A stretch of 64,000 bases of DNA from Suilimivivens sp963618065 (GCA_963618065.1 CAVERH010000001.1:65329-129328); one strand, 5' to 3'. Shown: positions 1-9,898, counted from the first letter of the stretch. Numbers and translations: made by a program. Notes: a model not told the origin generated them from the letters alone.

Positions 1-1257
1 GCTTTCATTCTTCACATATACATCATAGGGGCGATTGCTGCTGTCCAAAGGAAATTCCTGTTCACTTCCTTGAATTACTTCATAAACTGTTCTCGAGGCA
101 TCTTCTGTAAGATCCGTTACATAATTAAAGGTAACAACATAATAGACAGCTCCTGTTCCCGTTGTAGCTGTAGCTGCCGGAGCAGCTGTGGAATCCGCAT
201 TACCCGAATTTGTATTGTCCGAATTTGTATTGTCCGAATCTGTGCCATCGGAAGCTGTGTCATCGGAATCCGTATCTGTGGATGAATTCTGATTGTTATA
301 ATAATCATCTAAGGAAACATTGCTGCTTGTCTGAAACAGCGATGCTATTGTTCCGGCATAGACAAATTCTCCGTTACTGTTCATACTGTACAAATTTGTA
401 GACGAATAATAATCGGTTTTGTTATCATCCGTAATCTGTTCACTATTTCGAATCACATACCCTTCTGTGAGTCCCGTATCGGAAGATACCTTAAATCGAA
501 CCTGATACGTTCCATTTGTTGAATCAAACTGATAAACAGACTGTGATGCTTCTCCGGAACCCTCGTCCTCGTTCCAATCACCAACCTTGATATAATCATA
601 TCCGGTTTTATCCGGCGCTGCAGTTGGTGTAGCATCCGGATCAGGCTCTGCATACTTCTTAAAATAGCCCTTCATCCATCCGCTGTGTGCAGTATTTCCC
701 TCCTGATCATCATCCGGAAGTGTCGTGGTATCGATCAATAACTGCCAGCCATTGGCGTTCGGTGTATTCAGCTCCTTACGTGTATTTCCACTTCCATAGG
801 CTTCTTCATACTGAAAAAGTGCATCTCCATTACTGTTTCGATATTTCCAGATGTCATTTACCAAAGCAGCACGCTTCTCATACGTGGAAAGATCTACTAA
901 ACGATTTTCCGAAAGATCCTTATAAATCCGCATATAATCCGATGCCATAGGAGATTGTCCATTCACCAGATACCCCAGCGTGCCGGTGCTGATCTCATAG
1001 GATGTATTTTCATCCCATGCGTAGGTCGCATAGCTGGGTACAACATCCAGAATCACGAACGGATTACTGTCCCCTGTATGACTTTCCACAACCTGCTTCG
1101 TCCCGGTGAAGGACTCCTTCGCATACGTTTCCATCGGTTCCATATGATGGAAGATTCCTACTGTACCAAGTGCAGCCACCAGAACCGATGCCGTAATGAC
1201 AGTCGCAATTCTTTTATTCTGTTTTCTCTTCTGCTTGTTATGCCTTTTCATACTCAT
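1..1257 (-). CDS. Large secreted surface protein, N-terminal part (runs off left edge)
   Basis: An open frame of 419 codons starts at ATG 1257 and is still open at base 1. A GGAAG ribosome site lies about 8 nt upstream; a second ATG two codons later is possible. The N-terminus is basic (KRHNKQKRKQNKR) and followed by a hydrophobic segment (about residues 17-37) and a signal-peptidase-like site near METYAKES, so the protein is probably exported. Next comes a segment beginning NPFVILDVVPSYA and containing GTLGYLVNGQ, which recalls the start of DUF5057-type proteins of Clostridia; I hold that assignment loosely. Near residues 340-385 is an Asp/Ser/Thr/Ala-rich linker with 15-bp DNA repeats (about 209-241). 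It lies just downstream of the pilin operon on the same strand, so a role at the cell surface with the pili is possible but unproven. Confidence 0.75.
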   Translation of the reverse strand, partial: MSMKRHNKQKRKQNKRIATVITASVLVAALGTVGIFHHMEPMETYAKESFTGTKQVVESHTGDSNPFVILDVVPSYATYAWDENTSYEISTGTLGYLVNGQSPMASDYMRIYKDLSENRLVDLSTYEKRAALVNDIWKYRNSNGDALFQYEEAYGSGNTRKELNTPNANGWQLLIDTTTLPDDDQEGNTAHSGWMKGYFKKYAEPDPDATPTAAPDKTGYDYIKVGDWNEDEGSGEASQSVYQFDSTNGTYQVRFKVSSDTGLTEGYVIRNSEQITDDNKTDYYSSTNLYSMNSNGEFVYAGTIASLFQTSSNVSLDDYYNNQNSSTDTDSDDTASDGTDSDNTNSDNTNSGNADSTAAPAATATTGTGAVYYVVTFNYVTDLTEDASRTVYEVIQGSEQEFPLDSSNRPYDVYVKNES

Positions 1258-1360
1258 GTATAACTTCCACTTCACTTATTCTAATGCTGGTTCGTTATCC
1301 CATGCACTATCTTTATACTTTAAAGTAATTTTATTTATACGAATAGTAGTAAATATTTTA

Positions 1361-1389
1361 TTGACATACATACTTATTAATTGTATTAT
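1361..1389 (+). promoter_or_regulatory. Sigma-A promoter of a candidate small RNA
   Basis: TTGACA (1361-1366), a 17-bp spacer and TATTAT (1384-1389) on the plus strand. No plus-strand gene follows; a hairpin terminator lies about 140 bp downstream. The expected start is near 1396. Confidence 0.55.
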
Positions 1390-1395
1390 CAAATC

Positions 1396-1539
1396 GTCGG
1401 GAATAAAGTGTACAAAACACTTCATGCGACATATTGTAAAGAGAGAACATACAATATTAAATGTTCTTTGCTATTAAAGAGAAATACTAGTAATGTTTTT
1501 GGTTATACCAGAAAAGGTTTACTAGTATTTCTTTTTAAT
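1396..1539 (+). ncRNA. Candidate small RNA between the pilus operon and the surface protein gene
   Basis: The segment runs from the predicted start of the promoter at 1361-1389 to a terminator ending near 1539. Two smaller hairpins can be drawn inside it: AAGTGT/ACACTT (1406-1411 with 1417-1422) and AGAACAT/ATGTTCT (1444-1450 with 1461-1467). The third hairpin is the terminator. The longest convincing frame is only an 8-codon ATG ORF without a good ribosome site, so an RNA product is more likely than a peptide. It is encoded opposite to, and ends exactly at, the stop codon of the 1196-aa pilin-like gene. No known RNA family is recognised. Confidence 0.4.
1480..1539. terminator. Bidirectional hairpin terminator
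   Basis: A perfect 14-bp inverted repeat, AGAAATACTAGTAA (1480-1493) with its complement at 1519-1532, has a 25-nt loop. On the plus strand it is followed by CTTTTTAATT, a good T-run; on the minus strand by a weaker CTTTAATAG. It can end the candidate small RNA and, from the other side, the pilin operon, whose last stop codon is at 1539. Confidence 0.6.
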
Positions 1540-4500
1540 TAATTCACTTGCGTCCAGGCGGTTCCGGTTGAGGAACAGGTATACTTTCCAACAATGACTT
1601 CTTGCTGGGTTCCAGCCGACCAGTCATGAATAATATCCATAAAGGTAACCGTATAAAGATCAGTTACAGTATCATACTCACATGTTGTCTTCTCAAACGA
1701 TCTCCATATTCCAGAATTATCATCCACTCTATAGAATGTTAAATTTCCATAGCTAACTGTACTGCTTTCTCCCATACCTTTAAACCAGAAATCATTATCC
1801 GATGGTAATGGGAAATATGCTCCACATAACTCTCCATCAAGTGTCATTCTTATATTGGAAATATCTACCTTATCAATCTTTCCTTTCTGTTTTAAAATCC
1901 ATCTTTCTTTGCTCTTGTCCCACTCATACACTCCAAGCGTTTCTGTTGTTTTATAAATACCATTTGTTTCTTCTTTATAAACCAACGTCATTGTACAATT
2001 TGAAGCTGCATCATAAGTATAAACTCTCTTGCAGTTTGTATCTCTGCTAGAATTCAGATTGTCCTTTTCATATAGCTTAAACCCGGAAGTATCTTCTGAT
2101 ATCTGATTGGAGGGTGGATCAATATGTGCGACATACACCTTGTTATCCAGCGTAAGTTCAATATTAGCCAGACTCTCTGTCAAAGTCCCCTCACCCTGTT
2201 TTTGATCCCACATGGTATTACCGGGTTTCCAAGCATAAATGCCTGCAACTTTAAGTGTCTTGACAACATCCTGCGTCTGTTCATCTGTTACTAAGGTTAA
2301 TTTATATTCACCAGTTGTTGCATCATAATCACAATAAATTACCTTACTATTCAGATCTTTGCTCTCATTGTAACTATCTCGTTTATATCCTTTAATCGTA
2401 TAATTCGTTTTTGACTGCTGTTCTGTGCTTCCCTTTGTAAACATGAAATCATCATCTGTCGGAAGCGGTACATGGGCTGACCAGGTTGCACCATCCTTCT
2501 TGAATTCAAGGGTAACATTATTCGTTTCCTGTGCTCCCTGCCTGCACTCCCACTTACTACCATTTGCAGGACACTTGTAAATGCCATAGGAATAACTCAG
2601 CTTCAATCCACCATCCTTGGAGGTTTCCCACATCGGTTCCACTTCGTAGGCATTCTCACTCTGAATATAACGATATCGGATCCGGTTAAACCGGATAGAA
2701 GACAGGTTTCCATTGGAATCTATCGCATTATAGGTAACACCTTTATCTTGATCCTGAATGTTGGCATCCTGCCATTCTGTGTTTGTTAAATTCGTGAAGA
2801 TTGTATTATTCTTCATTTCTGCAGGTAACGGAAAGCATACACTTCCGTTGAAACGATCCGAAGTAATATCCATTGTGCCTTCTGCGGTTACCGTTACATG
2901 AAATGTATTTTCCGGGAATTCTACATACTCCATGGATGCGGAACAAACTGGAAACTCATATCCTATCGGATAAACTTCTTTCGGGATATTGCCGATTTTT
3001 GCCTTCGGATTATACCAAATACCCGGTACAACATGATAGGTTCCCACAACCTCTGATAAATTGTTACGCTTTACTTTAATTGTCGGTAATCCACTCGCTG
3101 TGCCAAACTGGACATTGCCATTATATAAGCTGTCTTCTCCCTGATAGCTGCCCTGCTGATAAACACGCAATGCAGACCAGTTTGCAGAATCGTTTCCGCT
3201 TCCTTTATAAATACTGTACTTCACATCATCTACCGTAAAGGCATTGTTATCGATATTGGATGCTTCTGCCTTATAGAATTCCAGCTTATCCAATATATTC
3301 AGTCCATCCGAGGGATAATTGCTTATGGAAAGAACATTCGTTGTGTTAAAGGTAATTTCCTGTGCACAGTATTTTTTACTATTATAACCGTAGGTCAACT
3401 GTACCGGTTCCAATACCGTACTAAATACCTGACTGGCTTTAAACATATCGCCTGTATAGGCAAAAGGAGCTGTCGGATTGCTATGCGCATCATATTCTGC
3501 TCCGATGGCTGCAATCGAGGATTTATTCATGGTTCCATGCTCTTTATCATATCTCTCATGTTCCTCTTTGGATACGCTCTCAAGGCCCTGTAAATAGAAC
3601 GTATAACTCTTTTTTAAATCCAGATTGAAATAATCAGGTGATAACCAGATATTCCATCCCTGTGTCATACAAACTGCATAAGCAGCTACCTGACCTGTAC
3701 TGTTATCTACAATATGCACTACCAGCGCATGCGCATCCACTCTGGTGTCAAATCCCTTGAACACAATATTATCCACACGTGTCTGGTCACCATGTTTTAA
3801 GACTCCATCAAAGGGATTAATGGAATTCTTCTTCTCCACAACCTTCAGCGTAATCTCGCCCTGTACCGGTCCATATGGACGGCTTTTTGAAAGGTATGAT
3901 GCCGCCTGAATGGTAATTGTAGAACCCACTGCTGCATCGGTCTTGATCTGGATGACTGCAGTTGTATGAGTGGAATCATCAGGCTCCTGTATTGCACCCT
4001 GCAGCAGATCAGAACCGGACACTACCTTCCAGTCCGTCAGATATCTATCTCCTGTGGAATCCTCTCCACAGGAATTACACTTGCTTCCAAGCTTCACGCC
4101 ATCTACTGTTCCACCGAGAACTACGGTACTTCCCTGCATAACCTCCAGTGCTCCCGGAGCAGTGTCATCAGAATTAGGCAGTTCCTCTTTCTTCTTATTT
4201 AAGGTCACTCTGGTTACACGCTTCACATAGACCGTAACCGTTGCTTCTGCCGGGCTGTTATCTTCATCGTTCTTCGCAGTTGTGGTAACCTTTACCTGAA
4301 AGCTCTGGTGGGTTTCCTTTTCACCGATTTTCAGAATACCGTTTGCGGCATCTGCCATCACTGTTCCTTCACCCACTGTACCATCAATCGACCAGGTAAC
4401 CGTCTTATTCAAAAGATTCGTACCGGTTACCTTCGGTGTGGAGAAATGAAAGGTTTCTCCCGGTTCCAGCACGACAGTCGGCTCCTTCACACTGATGCTC

Positions 4501-5129
4501 ACACGGACACGCTTATCTAATGGTTTAATATCTGCATTATTAATCACTACCTTATTCCGGACAGTAATGTTGTTTGCCATTTTAAATTTACGGGTTCCGG
4601 TCTGAAAGTTCAGTGTGAGTTTTACAACACGGCGTTCCTCCACCTGACTTAAATCCACCTGAAAATCCGTTACGTTTTCAGCCAGAAGCACGCAGTCCGT
4701 TGAATTTTCTCCCGGCATCGGGAAATTTCCATCTGCATCCGCCACAGAAAAATACAGGCTTTCATCAGACTTCTGCCAATAGAACATATAGTGATCGGGC
4801 TCCGTATTATAGACAATCAGAGCCTTTTTCTCAGGTGTAAAAGCAAATTCGGAATCCTTCAGTGCTTTAACCGGCTGATCTGACTCATCATATCCTACAT
4901 AATTAATGCTTTCTGTTGCATCAATAATCACATCCGACATCTGATTCAGTGCAAGCTGTGCCTCCTGCTGCACACTGATATCGTTATTGCCGTTCGCATA
5001 ATTTCTGGACGTAATGATAATAAAACTACACACTGCACCGGTCACAATAACCAGTATGGCAATTGCAATAATCAGTTCCACTAAGGAAAATCCACTATTC
5101 TGTTTCTGAATCCGTAACTTTTTCCTCAT
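1539..5129 (-). CDS. Giant type IV prepilin-like protein (minor pilin, PilW/GspJ-like N-terminus)
   Basis: The 1196-aa product begins with a class III prepilin signal: a basic leader ending at Gly13, then FSLVEL with the conserved Glu at mature position +5 and a hydrophobic helix to about residue 40. This predicts cleavage and methylation by the PilD encoded upstream and insertion into a pilus or its tip. Residues about 190-330 look like bacterial Ig-like (Big-type) beta domains (EPGETFHFSTPKVTG, ATVTVYVKRVTRVTL). A CNSCGEDSTGD segment follows near residue 350. The C-terminal third contains repeated units of about 85 residues with recurring patterns such as YEWDKSKERW and IRMTLDGE. Ordinary minor pilins are 150-500 aa, so this one carries a very large extra ectodomain, perhaps a tip adhesin (inference). 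ATG start with GGAGAG upstream. Last gene of the pilin run, 68 bp after its neighbour. Confidence 0.85.
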   Translation of the reverse strand: MRKKLRIQKQNSGFSLVELIIAIAILVIVTGAVCSFIIITSRNYANGNNDISVQQEAQLALNQMSDVIIDATESINYVGYDESDQPVKALKDSEFAFTPEKKALIVYNTEPDHYMFYWQKSDESLYFSVADADGNFPMPGENSTDCVLLAENVTDFQVDLSQVEERRVVKLTLNFQTGTRKFKMANNITVRNKVVINNADIKPLDKRVRVSISVKEPTVVLEPGETFHFSTPKVTGTNLLNKTVTWSIDGTVGEGTVMADAANGILKIGEKETHQSFQVKVTTTAKNDEDNSPAEATVTVYVKRVTRVTLNKKKEELPNSDDTAPGALEVMQGSTVVLGGTVDGVKLGSKCNSCGEDSTGDRYLTDWKVVSGSDLLQGAIQEPDDSTHTTAVIQIKTDAAVGSTITIQAASYLSKSRPYGPVQGEITLKVVEKKNSINPFDGVLKHGDQTRVDNIVFKGFDTRVDAHALVVHIVDNSTGQVAAYAVCMTQGWNIWLSPDYFNLDLKKSYTFYLQGLESVSKEEHERYDKEHGTMNKSSIAAIGAEYDAHSNPTAPFAYTGDMFKASQVFSTVLEPVQLTYGYNSKKYCAQEITFNTTNVLSISNYPSDGLNILDKLEFYKAEASNIDNNAFTVDDVKYSIYKGSGNDSANWSALRVYQQGSYQGEDSLYNGNVQFGTASGLPTIKVKRNNLSEVVGTYHVVPGIWYNPKAKIGNIPKEVYPIGYEFPVCSASMEYVEFPENTFHVTVTAEGTMDITSDRFNGSVCFPLPAEMKNNTIFTNLTNTEWQDANIQDQDKGVTYNAIDSNGNLSSIRFNRIRYRYIQSENAYEVEPMWETSKDGGLKLSYSYGIYKCPANGSKWECRQGAQETNNVTLEFKKDGATWSAHVPLPTDDDFMFTKGSTEQQSKTNYTIKGYKRDSYNESKDLNSKVIYCDYDATTGEYKLTLVTDEQTQDVVKTLKVAGIYAWKPGNTMWDQKQGEGTLTESLANIELTLDNKVYVAHIDPPSNQISEDTSGFKLYEKDNLNSSRDTNCKRVYTYDAASNCTMTLVYKEETNGIYKTTETLGVYEWDKSKERWILKQKGKIDKVDISNIRMTLDGELCGAYFPLPSDNDFWFKGMGESSTVSYGNLTFYRVDDNSGIWRSFEKTTCEYDTVTDLYTVTFMDIIHDWSAGTQQEVIVGKYTCSSTGTAWTQVN

Positions 5130-5197
5130 ATGTCTCTCCGCTTCACTTTTATCCGGATTATAAGCTTTTATGATCTTCCACTCTGTTCACTCTCTGA

Positions 5198-5749
5198 TCA
5201 GCTCGTTGTCCGGTTCACTGCAATCTTTCCGGTAAGCCTGATGAAATCCAGCTTATAATCACGGTGTCCTCCCTGAATTTCAATCATCTGTGGTGCATCC
5301 TTGAAAGAACCGGAGGAACGGTCAAATTCGATACGAATTCCGGCATCTGCTCCTTTTGGAAGTTCTAAATTCGGAATTCCGGAAGCATCCGTGTAAGTTA
5401 CTGTCACACGATTGCCGCCAATCTTCTGCGGTTCCTCGGTAACCTCCACAAGCTCACCCGCTTCGCCGCCTTCCTTCTGCTCCATGATATGAAGTTGACT
5501 GTAAATACGGTCATTCTCACCACGATAAACAATCAGCCAGGCCTGCGCCTTTCCCATTGTCGTTACCTTGCAGTCTGCGATCGATCGCTGCAGATCGTTG
5601 GAGCACGCCTTGGCGTTGGCACTGAACACCATGGAAACGGACAGAACGACCGTACTGATCAATGCCGCAATAATTGCAATGACAATAATCAGCTCTACTA
5701 AAGAAAATCCACTGTTATTTTTTACTGATTTCTTCTTATCTTCTGTCAT
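5198..5749 (-). CDS. Minor prepilin (GspH-like)
   Basis: 183 aa. The prepilin signal is NNSG followed by FSLVELIIVIAII, with cleavage predicted after Gly14 and Glu at +5; the hydrophobic helix runs to about residue 45. The remaining 140 residues are a small beta-rich domain (GENDRIYSQLHIMEQ, RVTVTYTDASGIP), a size typical of GspH/FimT-type minor pilins that prime pilus assembly. It sits between the 802-aa PilX-like gene and the 1196-aa pilin-like gene, on the same strand. The 192-bp gap upstream (5750-5941) holds only short direct repeats of GATAAAGAAAC just after the preceding stop codon. Confidence 0.85.
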   Translation of the reverse strand: MTEDKKKSVKNNSGFSLVELIIVIAIIAALISTVVLSVSMVFSANAKACSNDLQRSIADCKVTTMGKAQAWLIVYRGENDRIYSQLHIMEQKEGGEAGELVEVTEEPQKIGGNRVTVTYTDASGIPNLELPKGADAGIRIEFDRSSGSFKDAPQMIEIQGGHRDYKLDFIRLTGKIAVNRTTS

Positions 5750-5941
5750 TTCTGCCTGTTCCTGTTTTTTATCACTGTCTACTCTGCTCTCTGTATCGAG
5801 TCTATGACTTTTCTCTGAGTGTCCGTCATTTTGCTTCTGACAATTCCACTAATTCCACTATTTCTTCTCATCCTGCACAGGGAATACATTACTCTCTTCT
5901 ATCTGACAGGATCGCCTTTTTATCGTTTCTTTATCGTTTCT

Positions 5942-8350
5942 TTATCGCTTCTCCCAGTTCATGTAACGGACGATTTCCGTATAGTCAATGCTGAGATTAC
6001 CAGCATCATCAGTCGATGCTTCCTGCACGCCATCCGCAAGACCGGTTTCTCCATTTACGAAAAATGCCATCGGGGTTATGGTATTTCCCTCTTCTCCGGT
6101 TGTGGCATTTAATACCTTATACAGCTCCATCTTATTCCGTTTGAGGGAAGAGGCGCCATTCGTGACTGCACCATTAATCGTAATCGTTCCCTTGGCAATG
6201 GCAAGCCCCGTAAAGTTCCGGTCAATCATAATATCTCCCAGAGAAATGATCAGACGGACATTGGACGCACCGCCTGCAGCAGAAGAAAGCGTATAATTTC
6301 CTGTAGTAATAATGCCCTTTAACCCATCCTCTGTCGTAAACTCCAATGTACCGTTTCCATTATTCAGCAAGTATTCTGTAATGTTTTCCTTACGGTCTGT
6401 TCCGTCTGCCTGCTTCGTTGTAATTTCCTTCTTAATCACACTGTCAAAGACATTCTGGAACTTACTTGCTGAAGCTCCATCCTCACTTAGGTTCGTTGTC
6501 AGACCCTTATAAACATTGGCAATCTCTCCGGACTTCTGGAAAACCTCGGCAGTTGTCATTGTATTGGTCGTTGTATTCGTACTTGCAAGAAGACTTACCC
6601 CGCTCTGGCTCAACGCATCCGATACCAGTGCATTACCGAGAATCGTGTAGGAGTTCTGTGCAGAAGTATAATCTCCTAACAGGATTCCTCCTGTTGCATA
6701 TTTATTAAAATAATGATCAATGGATTCTTTATTCGTCCCATCCAGATAATAGGTCTGATAGTACTTTGCGGCATTTTCCGCATCCATCACCAGATAATAA
6801 TAGGTCAGAGATTTGCTTTCTGCGCCACCGCTCACATACTGCGTGCTGACCTTCCGGATATGATCCATGTCTGCAACGCCAAAGGAGGAAAGACTCTGTC
6901 CACCGAGCTTACTTACCGGACATGTGAAATCCACTTCCTTAAAGTTATCGCCATATTGATCCTTATAGGCCTGCATCTTCGTTGCCTGATCCTGTGTCAG
7001 CGGATTCTGTCCGATAACGGTTTCTCCGTTATAGACCCCTAAGCATTCGGCCGGAACAAGGTATGCGATCTGTCCGCCTTTCACAGTGATGGACTCGCCC
7101 ATCAGAACCGCCTTTTTATTCTTCTTACTTGCATCCTCTACTGCCGCTGCTGCATTCTGATCCAGCTCTTCCTTTGTGGTATTTGTTCCGATATAGGCAC
7201 GCCCTGCCAGCATCAGTGTATTTACACCGCTCATATCCACGGTAGCATTCTGTCCGTTGATGATAATAGCACTGCTGTTCTCCTGATCGGTTTCACTGTC
7301 TTCAAGACCGGTTTCTGTGGATGTTCCGTATCCGTAATATTCCTTGGTCAGCGTTGCCTTACTTCCGTTTCCGGAAAGTGTCAGGTCATTTGCAATATAA
7401 GTCTTACTATCGAGGCTGACCACTCCACTCTGCAAATCAAGACTCTTCGCATATACGCTGCTTCCGGTCTCTTTCGCATCACGTACGATAAAACCCGCAC
7501 CCGGTCCAACCACATCAATTTCGCCCTTCGAAATCACATATCGACCGTTATTAATTGCAAGGCTGCTCGCCGGATTAATGGTAATACCGCCTTTGCCCTT
7601 GTCATCTGTTCCTGCATAAATGCTTCCGTCCCCGGTCACCTGCCCGCTTCCCTGTGTCAGGCTGATTCCCTGATTACCGATCAGCAGATAGTCATACAGA
7701 TCATCGATGGAACCGGATCGGGTAAACACGATCTCCGGTACATCCAGACACAGATCGGTGCTCACGATGGATAACCGGTCACCATCCATATAAGAAACAA
7801 ATACATTCCGGAGAATGAGACTGCTTCCGTTCACAAGCTCCATAACCGGAGCCCTGGCTTTCGATGCGTCCGTTTCATCCGTGCCATTCTTCCAGGCGGT
7901 CTGGTTCACATTTTTCCAGATTGTCGTATCGACATAGCCCTCCAGAATATCCCTGTTATAATAACCATCGCCCTTTTCCGAATCGCGCAGATGCTTCACC
8001 AGCGTATCCAGATACATCGTAGCAAAAGAACTATAACGGTTGGATTCACTGTAAAGCTCCTCCCAGTTGGATAAAACCTCCTGATAAGCAACTGCCACCG
8101 CATCCGAGGTTTCCTTCTGCAAACCTGCCACGATCTGCTCCACAACCGTTTCTGCGGAATAAAAGCTGTTCTTGTTCCGTATGTCATTCACTTTAATTTT
8201 ATAGTTGATATAAGACATCCACAGCAGCGTTGTTGCCAGAATTCCAATCATCGCCATCGCAATAATGACAATGACAATCGAAGAACCGCTGTTGCGCCTC
8301 TTTTGATTCCACAATTTCTTCTGCAATTGTTGTAGTGGTTGTCTCATCAT
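5942..8350 (-). CDS. PilX/GspK-like large minor pilin component
   Basis: 802 aa. A basic leader ends at Gly22, followed by SSIVIVIIAMAMIGILATT, a hydrophobic helix that fits the prepilin pattern but has Ile rather than Glu at +5. Absence of Glu5 is known for PilX/GspK-type tip components, and the following NSFYSAETVVEQIVAGL also fits PilX N-terminal regions. The rest is a long beta-rich ectodomain with sequential Gly-rich repeats (residues about 210-400: ITINPASSLAINNGRYVIS, DLQSGVVSLDS), suggesting a beta-helix or polymorphic surface fold. It probably forms a tip complex with the other minor pilins. A second Met directly follows the first, and GAGAG lies upstream. Confidence 0.75.
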   Translation of the reverse strand: MMRQPLQQLQKKLWNQKRRNSGSSIVIVIIAMAMIGILATTLLWMSYINYKIKVNDIRNKNSFYSAETVVEQIVAGLQKETSDAVAVAYQEVLSNWEELYSESNRYSSFATMYLDTLVKHLRDSEKGDGYYNRDILEGYVDTTIWKNVNQTAWKNGTDETDASKARAPVMELVNGSSLILRNVFVSYMDGDRLSIVSTDLCLDVPEIVFTRSGSIDDLYDYLLIGNQGISLTQGSGQVTGDGSIYAGTDDKGKGGITINPASSLAINNGRYVISKGEIDVVGPGAGFIVRDAKETGSSVYAKSLDLQSGVVSLDSKTYIANDLTLSGNGSKATLTKEYYGYGTSTETGLEDSETDQENSSAIIINGQNATVDMSGVNTLMLAGRAYIGTNTTKEELDQNAAAAVEDASKKNKKAVLMGESITVKGGQIAYLVPAECLGVYNGETVIGQNPLTQDQATKMQAYKDQYGDNFKEVDFTCPVSKLGGQSLSSFGVADMDHIRKVSTQYVSGGAESKSLTYYYLVMDAENAAKYYQTYYLDGTNKESIDHYFNKYATGGILLGDYTSAQNSYTILGNALVSDALSQSGVSLLASTNTTTNTMTTAEVFQKSGEIANVYKGLTTNLSEDGASASKFQNVFDSVIKKEITTKQADGTDRKENITEYLLNNGNGTLEFTTEDGLKGIITTGNYTLSSAAGGASNVRLIISLGDIMIDRNFTGLAIAKGTITINGAVTNGASSLKRNKMELYKVLNATTGEEGNTITPMAFFVNGETGLADGVQEASTDDAGNLSIDYTEIVRYMNWEKR

Positions 8351-8421
8351 TGTTTTCTCTCTTATAACTAAATTGGTTTCAAGGCTCTTTGGCTGATAAT
8401 TCTTCCATAGAGCATTTGCTA

Positions 8422-9813
8422 TTAATAGTTCTTCGTTCCGTCAAAGGTTACCTTCCGCATATTGGACGGAAAGCCAGCCTCTGCCGCGCCCTGTTCATAT
8501 ATCTCAACAACAATATCATAGATAAATTCGGTTATTGCATCGTCCGTTCCTTCTTTACCATAATTGGTATCACGGATTCCGGACAAATAATAAATATCCA
8601 GTGTTTTGGCTGTCACCGCCCCATTGTGCTGGAAGATGGCCAGATCCTTTAATTCCCTGATGCTCTCCGGCTTTTTCGGATCGGACGGTGTTACTCCCAG
8701 TCCGGTAAGAAACGCCTCATTTACAAGGTTCACTCCCAGATTGGTAAAGATCCGGAAGGTATCCGCACCTGCGGTAAGAATATTGACCACCGGTTTGTAG
8801 TTTGTCTCTGCCTTGTTCAGATCCGTGTCTGATAACGAGGTATCTGTCTGTTTGGCAATGTAAAGATTCATCGGTTCAGACTTGATCCAGCCTGCCGCCG
8901 TGCCATCAAAGATCAGCCTGTCCGTAGCGGCATCATATAACGGATAATAGAAGAAATAAAAGTTTCTTCCGGTAAAGCTTCCGCACGGAAGTCCGGTATT
9001 TCCTGCATCATCCACTCCTGCCATTCCATCCGGAATATAGGTGTAGGTCTCTCCTCCATAGAAAAATTCATATTTACAGGTCACAAATGCTTCGATCTTC
9101 TGCTTTGTGACGCCCTCTTTATCGGTTACCGTTCCTGCATCTTTAAAGGTAACGGTAAATGTTCTTTCGCAGGTAAGTCCCACTGTCTTATAGGTCACAT
9201 CATCTCCGGGAATTTGAAGTTCATGCTGTGCTTTGGAAAGTGCCGCCTCATTCATAAGCGCCGACTGCTCATAGAAAGCATCCGTGCTCTTATTCATACC
9301 GGCAATCTTTGCCACATCTCTGGTATTTAAAAAGGAATCGTGCTTCGTCGGTGCAGCTCCCTCCACATATCCGGTTGCATCCACGGAAATCAGCACGTCA
9401 AACTTACTGTTTTCCAGCCTGGCATTTCTTAGAACAAAGTAATACCTGCCGGGTTTGGCCTTTGACGGATCAGATGGATCCTCTCCATTCTCGTCCTTTT
9501 CTCTCTGCACATCCTCTGAATAAGTACAGTCTCCTGCAATAACAGAACTATTCAGCATCTCGAAGTCTTCCACGCCGTTAAACTGATCCTGAATTTCTTC
9601 GATATGGTATGCCTTCAGTCCTTCGACAATATCCTGCGCCAGTACCGTTGCACGTAAAGTGATCCGGGATTTTCCGTTGATTCTGGCAGAGGTCACAAAC
9701 ATATGAAGCATGGGGATCGTAATAATTGCCAGTATCGTAACGGCAATCAGAAGCTCCAGTAAGGAAAAGCCCGCATTCTTATTCAGTTGTTGAACCTTTC
9801 CCTTCTGTTTCAT
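8422..9813 (-). CDS. Minor prepilin (PilV/GspI-like N-terminus)
   Basis: 463 aa. The signal is NKNAG followed by FSLLELLIAVTILAII, with cleavage predicted after Gly15 and Glu at +5. Residues about 45-70 (SRITLRATVLAQDIVEGLK) resemble PilV/GspI minor pilins. The ectodomain is longer than the usual 120-200 aa. It is the first of the four minor pilin-like genes after pilO, with a GGAGTG ribosome site. Predicted substrate of PilD; acts in priming assembly or in tip function. Confidence 0.85.
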   Translation of the reverse strand: MKQKGKVQQLNKNAGFSLLELLIAVTILAIITIPMLHMFVTSARINGKSRITLRATVLAQDIVEGLKAYHIEEIQDQFNGVEDFEMLNSSVIAGDCTYSEDVQREKDENGEDPSDPSKAKPGRYYFVLRNARLENSKFDVLISVDATGYVEGAAPTKHDSFLNTRDVAKIAGMNKSTDAFYEQSALMNEAALSKAQHELQIPGDDVTYKTVGLTCERTFTVTFKDAGTVTDKEGVTKQKIEAFVTCKYEFFYGGETYTYIPDGMAGVDDAGNTGLPCGSFTGRNFYFFYYPLYDAATDRLIFDGTAAGWIKSEPMNLYIAKQTDTSLSDTDLNKAETNYKPVVNILTAGADTFRIFTNLGVNLVNEAFLTGLGVTPSDPKKPESIRELKDLAIFQHNGAVTAKTLDIYYLSGIRDTNYGKEGTDDAITEFIYDIVVEIYEQGAAEAGFPSNMRKVTFDGTKNY

Positions 9814-9898
9814 GCTTATCTTTCACTCCTGTTATCCACTACCGGCTATCCCTTTGCCGGTAGTTTCCTCCTGCCGGATCTTCCGATCCAGACGATGC

